Assembly (NCBI GenBank): GCA_046155285.1
Contig: JBJXEA010000011.1
Span: 1-64,000, forward strand
Length of the DNA: 64,000 nt
From: CAILHX01 sp046155285
GTDB taxonomy: Bacteria > Pseudomonadota > Gammaproteobacteria > Burkholderiales > Methylophilaceae
Reading direction: 5' to 3'
Of the stretch, positions 43,067-51,751 are shown one piece after another. The notes below the pieces were generated by a model. It saw only the letters and a program-made list of their open reading frames with translations. It searched no databases and had not been told where the DNA came from. Each line of letters opens with the position of its first letter. Position 1 is the first letter of the stretch. The position numbers and the translations under genes are program-made.

Positions 43067-45162
43067 AGTACGTGGTCTTAATAGGTGTGGCGCTAGGGGC
43101 AATTCTGCTCTATCTGCTGTCCCACGCCAGCGCCAACACCGCCGTTTCCGGCCAAAACTACACCATTCTGTTAGCGCTGAACATCGTGCTCGCTGGTTCT
43201 TTGGCAGTATTAGTAGGTTGGCAATTGTGGAAGCTGTATCGTCAATTCCAAGCCCAAGTCATGGGCAGCCGCCTCACCCTGCGCTTGCTGGGCATGTTTG
43301 CCATGATGGCGATTATTCCTGGCTTGATTGTGTATGCGGTATCGGTAAATTTTCTCACGCGCTCTATCGAATCTTGGTTCAATGTCAAGGTGGAAGCTGC
43401 GCTGGATGGCGGTTTGCGGCTAGGGCAAAGCACGCTGGACATCATGTTGCACGAGCTGCAAGACAAGGGCGACAATATGGCGCTGCAATTGGCGTTGCAA
43501 AGCAGTGGTAACCACGTGAGCGCACTCAATGACCTGCGCGAGAAATCCGGTGTGCAAGACGCGGTATTACTCACGCCACAAGGCAAAATTTTAGCTTTTT
43601 CCAGCAATGATTCCACCAGTTTTTTGCCTGAGCTTCCCAATGTAGACCAGCTGCGAAAAGGACGAAAACACAGCTTTGGGCTGATAGACCCGATTTTGGG
43701 TAAAGGCTTGTATTTGCGCGTTCTTGTGCCCATTGCCGCGCAGGATTTACAAGGCGATACGCGTATTTTGCAATTGTTGCAACCGGTGCCAAAAACCTTG
43801 GCGGATACGGCGGAAGCTGTGCAAACCGTATATCAGGACTATCAGGAATTATCTTTCGCACGTAGCGCTTTGAAAGACGTGTTTGCGCTCACGCTGACCT
43901 TAGTGTTGATGCTGGCTATGCTCTCTGCCGTGGCATTTGCTTTTGTGTTGAGTCGGCGTTTATCTGCGCCGCTGGGCGTGTTGGCCGAAGGTACGCGGGC
44001 TATTGCCAGCGGTGATTACGACACAGTGTTGCCGGTACATGGCAAGGACGAACTAGGCATTTTGGTGCGCTCGTTCAACAGCATGACCAAGCAGCTACGC
44101 GAGGCTACGCTTTCCAGCGAAAAACATCGCGTCGAAGTTGAAGCTGCACACGGATATTTGGAAGCGATTTTGGCTAATCTATCATCCGGCGTGTTGGCGC
44201 TGGATGAGCATTATGCCTTGCGTGCATGCAACCCTGCGGCCACTCAGATTTTGGGTGTGGCACTGACGCCCGGGCAAGCATTGACCGACTTGGCGCAATC
44301 GCAGGGAACATTGGCATCACTGGCGCAATCTATTTTGGCGCAGAAACCCGATGCTGATTGGCAGCAGCAAATCGAATTGACGGGCGGGCAAGTATTGCTG
44401 GTGCGTGGCAGTCGCTTGCCCGCTGGCAGTGATAGCGGCTTTGTGGTGGTGTTTGATGACATTACCAAGCTCATGCAAGCCCAGCGCGACGCGGCCTGGG
44501 GCGAGGTGGCGCGGCGCTTGGCGCACGAGATCAAAAATCCGCTCACGCCGATTCAACTTTCTGCCGAGCGGCTGGAACACAAGCTCACAGCCAAGCTGGA
44601 CGCGGCTGATGCCAAAGTGCTGCAACGCGCCACGCATACCATCGTCACCCAAGTCACCGCGCTCAAAAGTATGGTCAACGAGTTCAGCGAATACGCGCGT
44701 TCACCTGCCTTGAATCTGGCTGAGCTGGATTTCAACGCGTTGCTGCGCGAGGTGTTGGCATTGTACGAGCCCCCCGGCATTGCCATGCACATAGACGTGC
44801 CAAAAACGCCATTCAAACTGGAAGGCGACGCCACCATGCTGCGCCAGATATTGCACAATCTGTTACAGAATGCACAGGATGCTCTGGAAGACGTGAAAGA
44901 GGCTGCTATCCACGTCACCAGCAGCCTACAAGACGGTTTTATACGCCTCATGATTCGAGACAACGGCAGCGGTTTCCCCGAAGATATGATTGCGCGTGTG
45001 TTTGAGCCTTATGTCACCACTAAGCGCCACGGTACCGGCTTGGGGCTGGCTATTGTGAAAAAAATTGTGGAAGAACATCATGGCACCATACACATCAAAA
45101 ACCATCCCGACGGCGGCGCTGAAATCTGTTTGTCGCTACCAACACTGAAAGCATCACTATGA
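43063..45162 (+). CDS. ntrY: NtrY-like sensor histidine kinase
   Basis: 699 residues. Several N-terminal membrane spans (about 5-25, 35-58, 75-100 and 275-298) with a periplasmic segment, HAMP (SAPLGVLAEGTRAIASGDYDT), a PAS domain (ILANLSSGVLALDEHYALRACNP), H-box RRLAHEIKNPLTPIQLSAERL split around residue 487, N-box LLQNAQDAL and G-box HGTGLGLAIVKKI. Nitrogen or redox sensing is known for the family. Four bases overlap with the next gene, its likely response regulator. Confidence 0.93.
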   Translation: MKYVVLIGVALGAILLYLLSHASANTAVSGQNYTILLALNIVLAGSLAVLVGWQLWKLYRQFQAQVMGSRLTLRLLGMFAMMAIIPGLIVYAVSVNFLTRSIESWFNVKVEAALDGGLRLGQSTLDIMLHELQDKGDNMALQLALQSSGNHVSALNDLREKSGVQDAVLLTPQGKILAFSSNDSTSFLPELPNVDQLRKGRKHSFGLIDPILGKGLYLRVLVPIAAQDLQGDTRILQLLQPVPKTLADTAEAVQTVYQDYQELSFARSALKDVFALTLTLVLMLAMLSAVAFAFVLSRRLSAPLGVLAEGTRAIASGDYDTVLPVHGKDELGILVRSFNSMTKQLREATLSSEKHRVEVEAAHGYLEAILANLSSGVLALDEHYALRACNPAATQILGVALTPGQALTDLAQSQGTLASLAQSILAQKPDADWQQQIELTGGQVLLVRGSRLPAGSDSGFVVVFDDITKLMQAQRDAAWGEVARRLAHEIKNPLTPIQLSAERLEHKLTAKLDAADAKVLQRATHTIVTQVTALKSMVNEFSEYARSPALNLAELDFNALLREVLALYEPPGIAMHIDVPKTPFKLEGDATMLRQILHNLLQNAQDALEDVKEAAIHVTSSLQDGFIRLMIRDNGSGFPEDMIARVFEPYVTTKRHGTGLGLAIVKKIVEEHHGTIHIKNHPDGGAEICLSLPTLKASL

Positions 45163-46415
45163 CTGCACGGCATATTTTGATAGTGGACGACGAAGTCGGC
45201 ATCCGCGAGTTGCTGCGCGACATTCTAGAAGACGAGGGCTATCACGTGGTGCTGGCAGAAAACGCCGCCGAGGCGCGTAATTTCCGCCTGAAAACGCAGC
45301 CAGACTTGGTGTTGCTCGACATCTGGATGCCCGACTGCGACGGCGTGACTTTGCTCAAAGAATGGGTGAGCGGCGGCCTGCTGACCATGCCGGTGGTGAT
45401 GATGTCCGGCCACGCCACGGTGGATACCGCGGTGGAAGCCACGCGAATAGGCGCATTCGATTTTCTGGAAAAACCCATCGCACTACAAAAGCTACTCAAA
45501 ACTGTCACTGCGGCGTTGAAATCGGGCGAGCACCTGCCGCGCCAGAGCGTCAATCTCATCGGCTTAGGAAAAAGCGCTTCGATGATAAAATTGCGCCAGC
45601 AGCTGGAACACGCCGCAAAATCTCATGCGCCTTTGTTGCTGCTGGGGACAAAAGGTTGCGGTTTTGAACTGTGCGCACGCGCCTTGCACCATGCCGACAC
45701 GCCTTGGGTGACGCTGGAAGCACCGGAAAAGCTGGCGCAAGCGCCTTTAGATATTTTGGAGCGTGCGCGAGATGGCGTGCTGTTTACGGGCGAAATTGCC
45801 GAGCTTTCTAATAGCGCACAAAAAGGCTTTTTGTTGCTCATACAAAAAGCCGAAAAATACGCGGTGCGCGTGATTTGCAGCACCTCGCGTGACTTGCCGC
45901 AACTTGCCGCCGCGCACCAGTTTGACGACAATTTGCTGCAAGCTATAGGCGCCCTCACCGTGCGTGTGCCAGCGCTCAACGAGCATAGAGAAGACATCCC
46001 GGAACTCGCCAGCGGTCTTGCCACACGCTTGACTGAAGCGGGCGACGCGCCCTATCACAGTTTTGATACCGCGGCGCTGAACGCGCTACGCAATGCGGAA
46101 TGGCCGGGTAATCTGGCGCAACTGGAAAATGTCGTCAAACGGCTGTTGCTCGCGGCGAAAGAAGATGTGATTGGCTTGGGCGAAGTTCAACACATCTTGC
46201 AAGAGTTTTCCGGTTTGGAAATTGTTGGTAATGCGCCGCCATTGGTGTCTTTTGACCAGCCTTTGCGCGAGGCACGTGATGAGTTCGAACGCCTATATTT
46301 TGATTATCATGTAGCCAAAACCAATGGCAACATGAGCCACCTGGCTGATACGGTGGGCTTGGAACGCACGCATTTGTATCGCAAGTTGAAGCAGCTGGGG
46401 ATTAAAGCGCGTTGA
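45159..46415 (+). CDS. NtrX-like response regulator with degenerate AAA+ domain
   Basis: 418 residues. The receiver domain is intact (VDDEVGIREL, phosphoacceptor Asp in LLDIWMPDCDG, PVVMMSGHAT, FLEKP). The central domain has lost the working parts of a sigma-54 activator: the Walker A position reads LLLGTKGCGFELC (no GKE), GAFTGA is absent, and the Walker B place reads GVLFTGEIAEL instead of FLDE. The C-terminal part WPGNLAQLENVVKRLL and a Fis-type helix-turn-helix (NMSHLADTVGLERTHLYRKL) remain. It probably binds DNA without ATP-driven sigma-54 activation. Coupled to ntrY. Confidence 0.88.
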   Translation: MTARHILIVDDEVGIRELLRDILEDEGYHVVLAENAAEARNFRLKTQPDLVLLDIWMPDCDGVTLLKEWVSGGLLTMPVVMMSGHATVDTAVEATRIGAFDFLEKPIALQKLLKTVTAALKSGEHLPRQSVNLIGLGKSASMIKLRQQLEHAAKSHAPLLLLGTKGCGFELCARALHHADTPWVTLEAPEKLAQAPLDILERARDGVLFTGEIAELSNSAQKGFLLLIQKAEKYAVRVICSTSRDLPQLAAAHQFDDNLLQAIGALTVRVPALNEHREDIPELASGLATRLTEAGDAPYHSFDTAALNALRNAEWPGNLAQLENVVKRLLLAAKEDVIGLGEVQHILQEFSGLEIVGNAPPLVSFDQPLREARDEFERLYFDYHVAKTNGNMSHLADTVGLERTHLYRKLKQLGIKAR

Positions 46416-46430
46416 TTGAATGCTCTCTGG

Positions 46431-46450
46431 ATTCCGGCCTCCGCCGGAAT
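46431..46450. repeat. Short REP-like hairpin
   Basis: ATTCCGG (46431-46437) and CCGGAAT (46444-46450) around a 6-nt loop, between the convergent NtrX-like and sensor kinase genes. Resembles a widespread intergenic repeat; it may serve as a terminator though no T run follows. Confidence 0.5.
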
Positions 46451-46461
46451 GACGGAGCGCA

Positions 46462-47844
46462 CTAAGTCGCGCTAAACACCACCGTTACCTGCGTGCCGTG
46501 CCCTTGCTGGCCTGCGCCTAGGCTAACGCTGGCTTGGTGCGCCAAAGCGATTTCACGCACAATCGCCAACCCCAAACCACAACCTTCACCCACGCTATCA
46601 TCCAGCCGATGAAAGCGCTCAAATACCCGTTCGCGCTCGATTTCTGGAATGCCTGGACCATTGTCTTCCACAATTAAACTCAGCGTTTTGTCCGTGCGGA
46701 TTAGGCTCAAGGTCACTTCGCCGTGCGGCTGAGTATAAGTAATCGCGTTATCCAGCAAATTGGCCATCATTTCGCGCAGCATCACTGCATCGCCTTGTAT
46801 CAACAGGGGTTCATCGGGAGCTTCAAGCCCTAAGTCAATCTGTTTGGCCAGCGCTAGATTGACAAAATCGGCGGTGACCGCACGCGCCAACTCCACCATG
46901 TTACACGCCACCATATTCGATTCACGGCCAGATCCAGGTTCCACCCGAGCTAATGAAAGCAATTGGCTAACCAAGTGCGACAAACGTGCGGTGCTGGCAT
47001 TGATGCGTTCCAAAGCATTATGCACCACTGCCGTATCCGGTTCGCGCAAGGCCATTTCAGCTTGGGTTTGCAGCCCTGCCAGCGGTGTTCTGAGCTGATG
47101 CGAGGCGTCTGCAATAAAGCGTTGCTGCACGCCTATCGCTTCACGTACGCGCTGCATCAGATCATTGAAAGAATGTAGCAATGGTTGCACTTCTTGCGGT
47201 GCGGTTTCAGCAGGCACGGCGCTCAAGTCGCGGTGCGAGCGCTGGCTAAAGGCTAAGCTCAAGCGTTGCAAGGGTGCCAAGCCGCGCTTGACTCCATAAA
47301 ACAACAATGCAGCGGCCAATAGCACCATCAACAATTGCGGCAGCACAGTAGCGGCCATAATCTCACTTACCATCAACTCGCGCTTGGTGAGTGTTTCCGC
47401 CACTTGTATCAAGACCACGCCACTGGCACTTGTACCTTGTAGTGATAAGGCAAATACCACCGCCCGCGCTGGTTTGCCCTCCAACTGAGTATCGTAATAA
47501 AGGTGCTGGTTAGGCAGCGGAGGGTGCTGTGGCAACGGCAGCGTCGCGTCCCCCTTCACCAACTGACCATCAGGCGCAGTGATGCGGTAATACACCAAGT
47601 CGTCTTCATCGTATTCCAGTAAATCTAATGCGGCTTTTGGCAAATCCACCACTACAGTGCCTTGTCGTACTTCTACCTGATCTGCCAACGCCAAGGCGGC
47701 GCGAAACAAGGTGCCGTCATAGGTGAGGTTGGTGATATGGGTGGCGGCCAGGTAGGCTGCCACCACTCCAGCCAGCAGCAATGGAATCAACAACGTCATT
47801 AAGCCGCGCAATAGCTGATTACGTAAAGAAGGGGCTCTATTCAT
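46462..47844 (-). CDS. Sensor histidine kinase, TctE/QseC type
   Basis: 460 residues. Two membrane spans (about 13-35 and 163-183) enclose a periplasmic 2CSK-type sensor domain. Then a HAMP-like region, H-box ADASHQLRTPLAGLQTQAEMAL, N-box LLDNAITYTQPHG and G-box GCGLGLAIVREI. The periplasmic layout is like TctE, which senses tricarboxylates, but the ligand cannot be read from sequence. Overlaps its response regulator gene by 8 bases. Confidence 0.9.
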   Translation of the reverse strand: MNRAPSLRNQLLRGLMTLLIPLLLAGVVAAYLAATHITNLTYDGTLFRAALALADQVEVRQGTVVVDLPKAALDLLEYDEDDLVYYRITAPDGQLVKGDATLPLPQHPPLPNQHLYYDTQLEGKPARAVVFALSLQGTSASGVVLIQVAETLTKRELMVSEIMAATVLPQLLMVLLAAALLFYGVKRGLAPLQRLSLAFSQRSHRDLSAVPAETAPQEVQPLLHSFNDLMQRVREAIGVQQRFIADASHQLRTPLAGLQTQAEMALREPDTAVVHNALERINASTARLSHLVSQLLSLARVEPGSGRESNMVACNMVELARAVTADFVNLALAKQIDLGLEAPDEPLLIQGDAVMLREMMANLLDNAITYTQPHGEVTLSLIRTDKTLSLIVEDNGPGIPEIERERVFERFHRLDDSVGEGCGLGLAIVREIALAHQASVSLGAGQQGHGTQVTVVFSAT

Positions 47845-48502
47845 GTTCTAACAAATATCCCAAACCGCGAATGGTACGGATATGTGCACCGGAGCCTTCT
47901 AGTTTCTTACGCAGTCTATGCACGTAGACCTCAATCGCATTGTCGCCGATGTCGTCATCCCAGTTGTAGAGCGCTTCCATGATTTGTTCTTTGTTTACCA
48001 CTTTGTTTTGGCGCAACATCAACACCTCCAGCACACCCAATTCACGCGCGGAAAGTTCCAATGGTGTTTGCTCAATGAGTGCGCGTTTGCCTACCGCGTC
48101 AAACTCAAGTTTGCCGCACGCCAGCAATGCATTGCTGCCCATTTGCCCGCGTCGCAACAGGGCGCGGATGCGGGCTTCCAGCTCGACCAGATTAAACGGC
48201 TTGGTTAAATAGTCGTCCGCACCCAAATCCAGACCTTGTACGCGGCTTTCAATCGCGTCGCGCGCGGTCAAAATCAGCACTGGTGTTTTGCCGCCGCGCT
48301 GGCGCAGGCGTCGCAGCACTTCCAGCCCGTCCATCTTGGGCAAGCCTAAATCCAAAATCGCCAAATCATAATCAGCATCTTTCAACATGCTATGCGCCAT
48401 CTCGCCATTGGCCGCCACATCGAGCGCATAGCCAGACTGATGCAGCGATCGCATCAGGCCGTCAGCAAGGGTGGGATCGTCTTCAACAATTAAAATTCGC
48501 AT
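47837..48502 (-). CDS. OmpR-family response regulator, TctD/QseB type
   Basis: 221 residues. Receiver domain with phosphoacceptor Asp in LAILDLGLPKMDGLEVLRRL, ILTARDAIESRV and LTKPFNLVELEARI, followed by a winged-helix DNA-binding domain ending VYVHRLRKKLEGSG and IRTIRGLGYLLE. Partner of the adjacent kinase; first gene of the pair, divergent from the small His/Lys-rich gene. Confidence 0.94.
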   Translation of the reverse strand: MRILIVEDDPTLADGLMRSLHQSGYALDVAANGEMAHSMLKDADYDLAILDLGLPKMDGLEVLRRLRQRGGKTPVLILTARDAIESRVQGLDLGADDYLTKPFNLVELEARIRALLRRGQMGSNALLACGKLEFDAVGKRALIEQTPLELSARELGVLEVLMLRQNKVVNKEQIMEALYNWDDDIGDNAIEVYVHRLRKKLEGSGAHIRTIRGLGYLLEHE

Positions 48503-48636
48503 GAAAGATTCGAGTAAGGTTGAGTGTGTATTGTTCGCATCACTGGCTGCTTCACTTCAGAGCGTGAGGCAGTTTAGAGAGTGTAAATCATTTTATTTTA
48601 TACAACTTTTTATTCACTTTTCTCAAAGGAAAAACC

Positions 48637-48855
48637 ATGAACAAGCTTATCGTTGCACTAATCGCTGGTCTGTTTGCTGTTTCTTTAACCGCTGCTGCTG
48701 CTGACGCACCTGCTGCTGCACCTGCCGCTGACGCTGTTAAGGCTGAAAAGCCAGCTGATGCTAAGAAGCATCACGAAAAGAAACATCACGAAAAGAAGAT
48801 GGAAAAGAAGGCTGAAGAAATGAAACCTGCTGCTGATGCTCCTGCTGCTAAGTAA
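48637..48855 (+). CDS. Small exported Ala/Lys/His-rich protein
   Basis: 72 residues. Signal peptide MNKLIVALIAGLFAVSLTAAAA; the mature part is low-complexity: Ala/Pro-rich ends around a tandem KKHHEKKHHEKKMEKK core. Strong AAAGGA ribosome-binding site and own terminator indicate a real, probably well expressed gene. The paired histidines suggest metal binding, and the composition is reminiscent of acid-shock-type proteins. It is divergent from the two-component regulator gene, which may control it. Function unproven. Confidence 0.7.
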   Translation: MNKLIVALIAGLFAVSLTAAAADAPAAAPAADAVKAEKPADAKKHHEKKHHEKKMEKKAEEMKPAADAPAAK

Positions 48856-48873
48856 TTAGCTTCAAGCATTAAG

Positions 48874-48902
48874 AAAAGCGGAGTTTAGGCTCCGCTTTTT
48901 TA
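48874..48902 (+). terminator. Intrinsic terminator
   Basis: AAAAGCGGAG (48874-48883), loop, CTCCGCTTTT (48890-48899) with a T tract. Ends the small His/Lys-rich gene; the A/T-rich flanks may let it also stop the convergent xth. Confidence 0.92.
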
Positions 48903-48909
48903 TTGTGCG

Positions 48910-49671
48910 CTACAACTCAACGACCACCGGCGTATGGTCAGAAGGCCGTTCCAGCTTGCGTGGCGCCTTGTCTATCCAGCAGGCTTGGCACTGAACGGCC
49001 AAGGGTGGTGACAGCAAAATATGGTCTATCCGCATGCCAAAATTCCGCCGAAACCCCATCATGCGGTAATCCCACCAACTAAAACTCTTTTCAGGTTGCT
49101 CAAACAAACGGAAAGCATCGTGCAAGCCTAAGCCCAGCACCCCTTTGAAAGCATCGCGCTCCGGCTCACTCACCAACACTTGCCCCACCCAAGCCGCTGG
49201 GTCGTGGCAATCTCTATCTTCCGGCGCGACGTTATAGTCCCCCAATAACGCCAACTTTGGATGGCGTTGCAGTTCGTCGCGCAGCCAAGCATTTAGCGCC
49301 TTGAGCCAACGCAGCTTATAGTGATACTTGTCTGAATCCACCGCCTGCCCGTTAGGGATATAGATACAAATCACCCGTGTATCACCAAACGTGGCGGCGA
49401 TTACGCGCTTCTGCTCATCCTCAAAATTGGGAATCGCGCTGACCACATCCGTAGCCGCAGCCTTACTCAAAATCGCCACACCGTTATAAGTCTTTTGCCC
49501 GACGAAACACACGCGATAACCCGCAGCCTCAATCTCGGCAACAGGGAAATTCTTATCTTCGGTTTTGGTTTCTTGCAAACAAAGCACGTCTGGCTGATTG
49601 GCCGCAATCCAATCCAGCACGTGGGGCAAACGGACTTTGAGGGAATTGACGTTCCAAGTGGCGAGTTTCAT
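48910..49671 (-). CDS. xth: Exodeoxyribonuclease III
   Basis: 253 residues from the ATG at 49671 (MKLATWNVNSLKVRLPHVLD, the family start); the frame extends upstream to 49812 through the toxin gene without support. AP endonuclease/exonuclease motifs: LCLQETKTEDKNFP, LLGDYNVAPEDRD, SFSWWDYRMMGFRRN and RPSDHTPVVVEL. Repairs abasic sites. Starts 4 bp after the toxin gene stop, on the same strand. Confidence 0.96.
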   Translation of the reverse strand: MKLATWNVNSLKVRLPHVLDWIAANQPDVLCLQETKTEDKNFPVAEIEAAGYRVCFVGQKTYNGVAILSKAAATDVVSAIPNFEDEQKRVIAATFGDTRVICIYIPNGQAVDSDKYHYKLRWLKALNAWLRDELQRHPKLALLGDYNVAPEDRDCHDPAAWVGQVLVSEPERDAFKGVLGLGLHDAFRLFEQPEKSFSWWDYRMMGFRRNFGMRIDHILLSPPLAVQCQACWIDKAPRKLERPSDHTPVVVEL

Positions 49672-49675
49672 AGCG

Positions 49676-49981
49676 TTAAGTTTTCTTGAGCCGTTGCTTC
49701 CAAATCGCGGGGTTTCTTGCGCTATGTAACACAGCCAGCACCACGATATATTGCTCACGTTGGCGAAAATAGATGCAATAGGGGAAACGCAGAGCGACGG
49801 CTTTATGTACATCTTGGTAAATCAAAGGGAATTGATTGGGAGTAGTGGTAATACGAGTAAGCAAGCGTCCAATTTCTGCAAGAAACTCCTCGCCCAAACC
49901 CGCGCGCTCTTGCTCATACCAGTTGCCAGCCGCGTCAAATTCACGACGTGCCTGCCGCCTGAAAACTACAGGCAAAATCAT
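49676..49981 (-). CDS. RelE/ParE-superfamily toxin
   Basis: 101 residues, typical size. The fold signature VVFRRQARREFDAAGNWYEQERAGLGEEFL at the N-terminus (split over residues 5-34) and the C-terminal FPYCIYFRQREQYIVVLAVLHSARNP place it in the ParE/RelE superfamily (gyrase poison or mRNA cleavage). Overlaps the antitoxin gene upstream by 4 bases, the standard antitoxin-first order. Confidence 0.9.
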   Translation of the reverse strand: MILPVVFRRQARREFDAAGNWYEQERAGLGEEFLAEIGRLLTRITTTPNQFPLIYQDVHKAVALRFPYCIYFRQREQYIVVLAVLHSARNPAIWKQRLKKT

Positions 49982-50214
49982 CGTTGCCAGCGGGATTGTG
50001 CTTCAGCTTTGATAGTTTCCCAAGCGACAACGTCATCGGGATTGGTGTCATCCTCGGCAAGGCGCTGCTCTATAAGACCCTTTTCCACATCGGTGAGCGG
50101 CAACAAGCCTGCCTCAACAGCAACCGAATCCCAAATATCCTGAACCAGCGCGATGCGATCATCAACACTCATGTGATCAATACCCAGAGTTTGTAATGCT
50201 TGTCCCATTTGCAT
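49978..50214 (-). CDS. Antitoxin of addiction-module type
   Basis: 78 residues. Core SVDDRIALVQDIWDSVAVEAGLLPLTDVEKGLIEQRL, here quoted in parts: SVDDRIALVQDIWDSVA near residue 16 and LTDVEKGLIEQRLAE near 40, is the addiction-module component family that pairs with ParE/RelE toxins. Translationally coupled to the toxin gene. The start at 50214 may be later (MSVDDRIA) as the family often begins there. Confidence 0.88.
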   Translation of the reverse strand: MQMGQALQTLGIDHMSVDDRIALVQDIWDSVAVEAGLLPLTDVEKGLIEQRLAEDDTNPDDVVAWETIKAEAQSRWQR

Positions 50215-50296
50215 GCTCCTAGAAGTCTGAACGTATGGGTAACATCATGCCGCAAACTGATAGGTTTGTGTAGCACCTATAGCCAAGGGACGCTTT

Positions 50297-51751
50297 TCAA
50301 GAATCTAGGACTTCTTTATTAAAAAGTCTTAGCGCATCTTGCTCTTTTACAAAGGCAGCGTAACGCAAATCGTTGGCACGCAGCACTAAAGCATTGATCT
50401 CACGCATGAGAGTTATATCTTGAAGCAATGGGACAGGCACTTCAGCAAGCTGATATTGGTCAATCTCAAAGACCACTGCTCCGTAGGTATGACGACGAAT
50501 CAATGGCAGCGCCCATTCTGAACTTAACCAAGCGTACAAATAGCCCGCCCATTCTAAATTTGCTGGCACAGCCCTAAGCATATGCTGACTACCCGCCCAA
50601 CCCTCCCAATGCTTAGGTACGATATTAACTTTGCCTATCGTGCCGCTGCATGTAATCAAAATCATGTTCTCGTGCAGTATTAGTTGGTCAGCAATGCGTG
50701 CGCCGTGGTGCTTAAGTGAAAGATATTTCTCGCCACGTGGGTCAAGCTCCAGTATTTCTTTGCCGCCAATGAATGGTATGCCTTGTTTCTCGTCTACATA
50801 CACCCGCTTGAACCGCCCAGGCAGAATGATGTTTTTGGTAAGTTGCTCGTCGCCCAATGCCAATACTTGTGCGGCATGGTTCCGTAAATGATTAGTGACG
50901 GCCTGCACCAAGGGGTTGTGATAATTGGCTTCAAGGCGCTGATTCAGGTTTGCGGCATTTACACTGAAACTACACAGCCCATTATCGCCATTGGGCGGTG
51001 GCGCAAAGGTTTCTATCGCAGGCAATATTAAAGCAGCTTGTAACTTGGCACGGGCTTGTTCGATTAGAGTATTGGACTCATCACGCAAACGAAAGGATTC
51101 TGTGACGGCTTGGTGGATGTGGGTTTTAAGTAGTGCTGGCGCATCTGGAATCGGTAGCTTTAGCAAATGCGCGGGCTCAATGTGTTGAATAACTGCACCG
51201 TAATTTGCTGACTGCAAAATGGCACGACCAGAGCAGCTTTTAAGGTAAATATAGATATACCCAAGATTATGTGCTTGCTTTGGCGTGAGACGGATCACGT
51301 CATCTGAAAAGATACCGCCGACCAATGTTTTGCTTGCAATGGCGCAATTGCCTATCGTCCCAGAGCGAGTGATAAGCAAGGTGTTTTCTTTAATCCTTAA
51401 TGCATCAAGCTCTTTAATTTTTTTGACCGCTAAAAATTTAGTTGCCTCTGGCGCAAGCTCATTCAGTTGTGACGGTAAAAAGAATTTCTCACCATGCTGT
51501 TTTGATACATAAGCGCGTTTAAAACGACCAGGATAAGTACATTCATTGGTCAATTCAGCAAGTGGTATCGCACCATACTTGCATTGAACGATAAGCTTTT
51601 TAGCTTTTTGCGCCTCCGTTGCATAAACACTCGCTTCCAACCTCAACCCACCTTCAAACACGCTTTGAATCGGCACGCTTGCCCATCCAAAGGATTGTTG
51701 CTTGCTCGGCGCATCCCAACTGACGGCTGCTTGATGTTGGTGGGCTACCAT
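50297..51751 (-). CDS. Restriction-modification specificity subunit (HsdS-like)
   Basis: 484 residues with two target-recognition halves. The repeats YPGRFKRAYVSKQHGEKFFLP near 92 and LPGRFKRVYVDEKQGIPFIGG near 308 share the PGRFKR(A/V)YV motif, and each is followed by ENTLLITRSGTIGN or ENMILITCSGTIGK. So the subunit should read a bipartite site. It starts within the last bases of the methylase gene (51745-51751). Lower GC than surrounding genes suggests horizontal transfer. Confidence 0.88.
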   Translation of the reverse strand: MVAHQHQAAVSWDAPSKQQSFGWASVPIQSVFEGGLRLEASVYATEAQKAKKLIVQCKYGAIPLAELTNECTYPGRFKRAYVSKQHGEKFFLPSQLNELAPEATKFLAVKKIKELDALRIKENTLLITRSGTIGNCAIASKTLVGGIFSDDVIRLTPKQAHNLGYIYIYLKSCSGRAILQSANYGAVIQHIEPAHLLKLPIPDAPALLKTHIHQAVTESFRLRDESNTLIEQARAKLQAALILPAIETFAPPPNGDNGLCSFSVNAANLNQRLEANYHNPLVQAVTNHLRNHAAQVLALGDEQLTKNIILPGRFKRVYVDEKQGIPFIGGKEILELDPRGEKYLSLKHHGARIADQLILHENMILITCSGTIGKVNIVPKHWEGWAGSQHMLRAVPANLEWAGYLYAWLSSEWALPLIRRHTYGAVVFEIDQYQLAEVPVPLLQDITLMREINALVLRANDLRYAAFVKEQDALRLFNKEVLDS

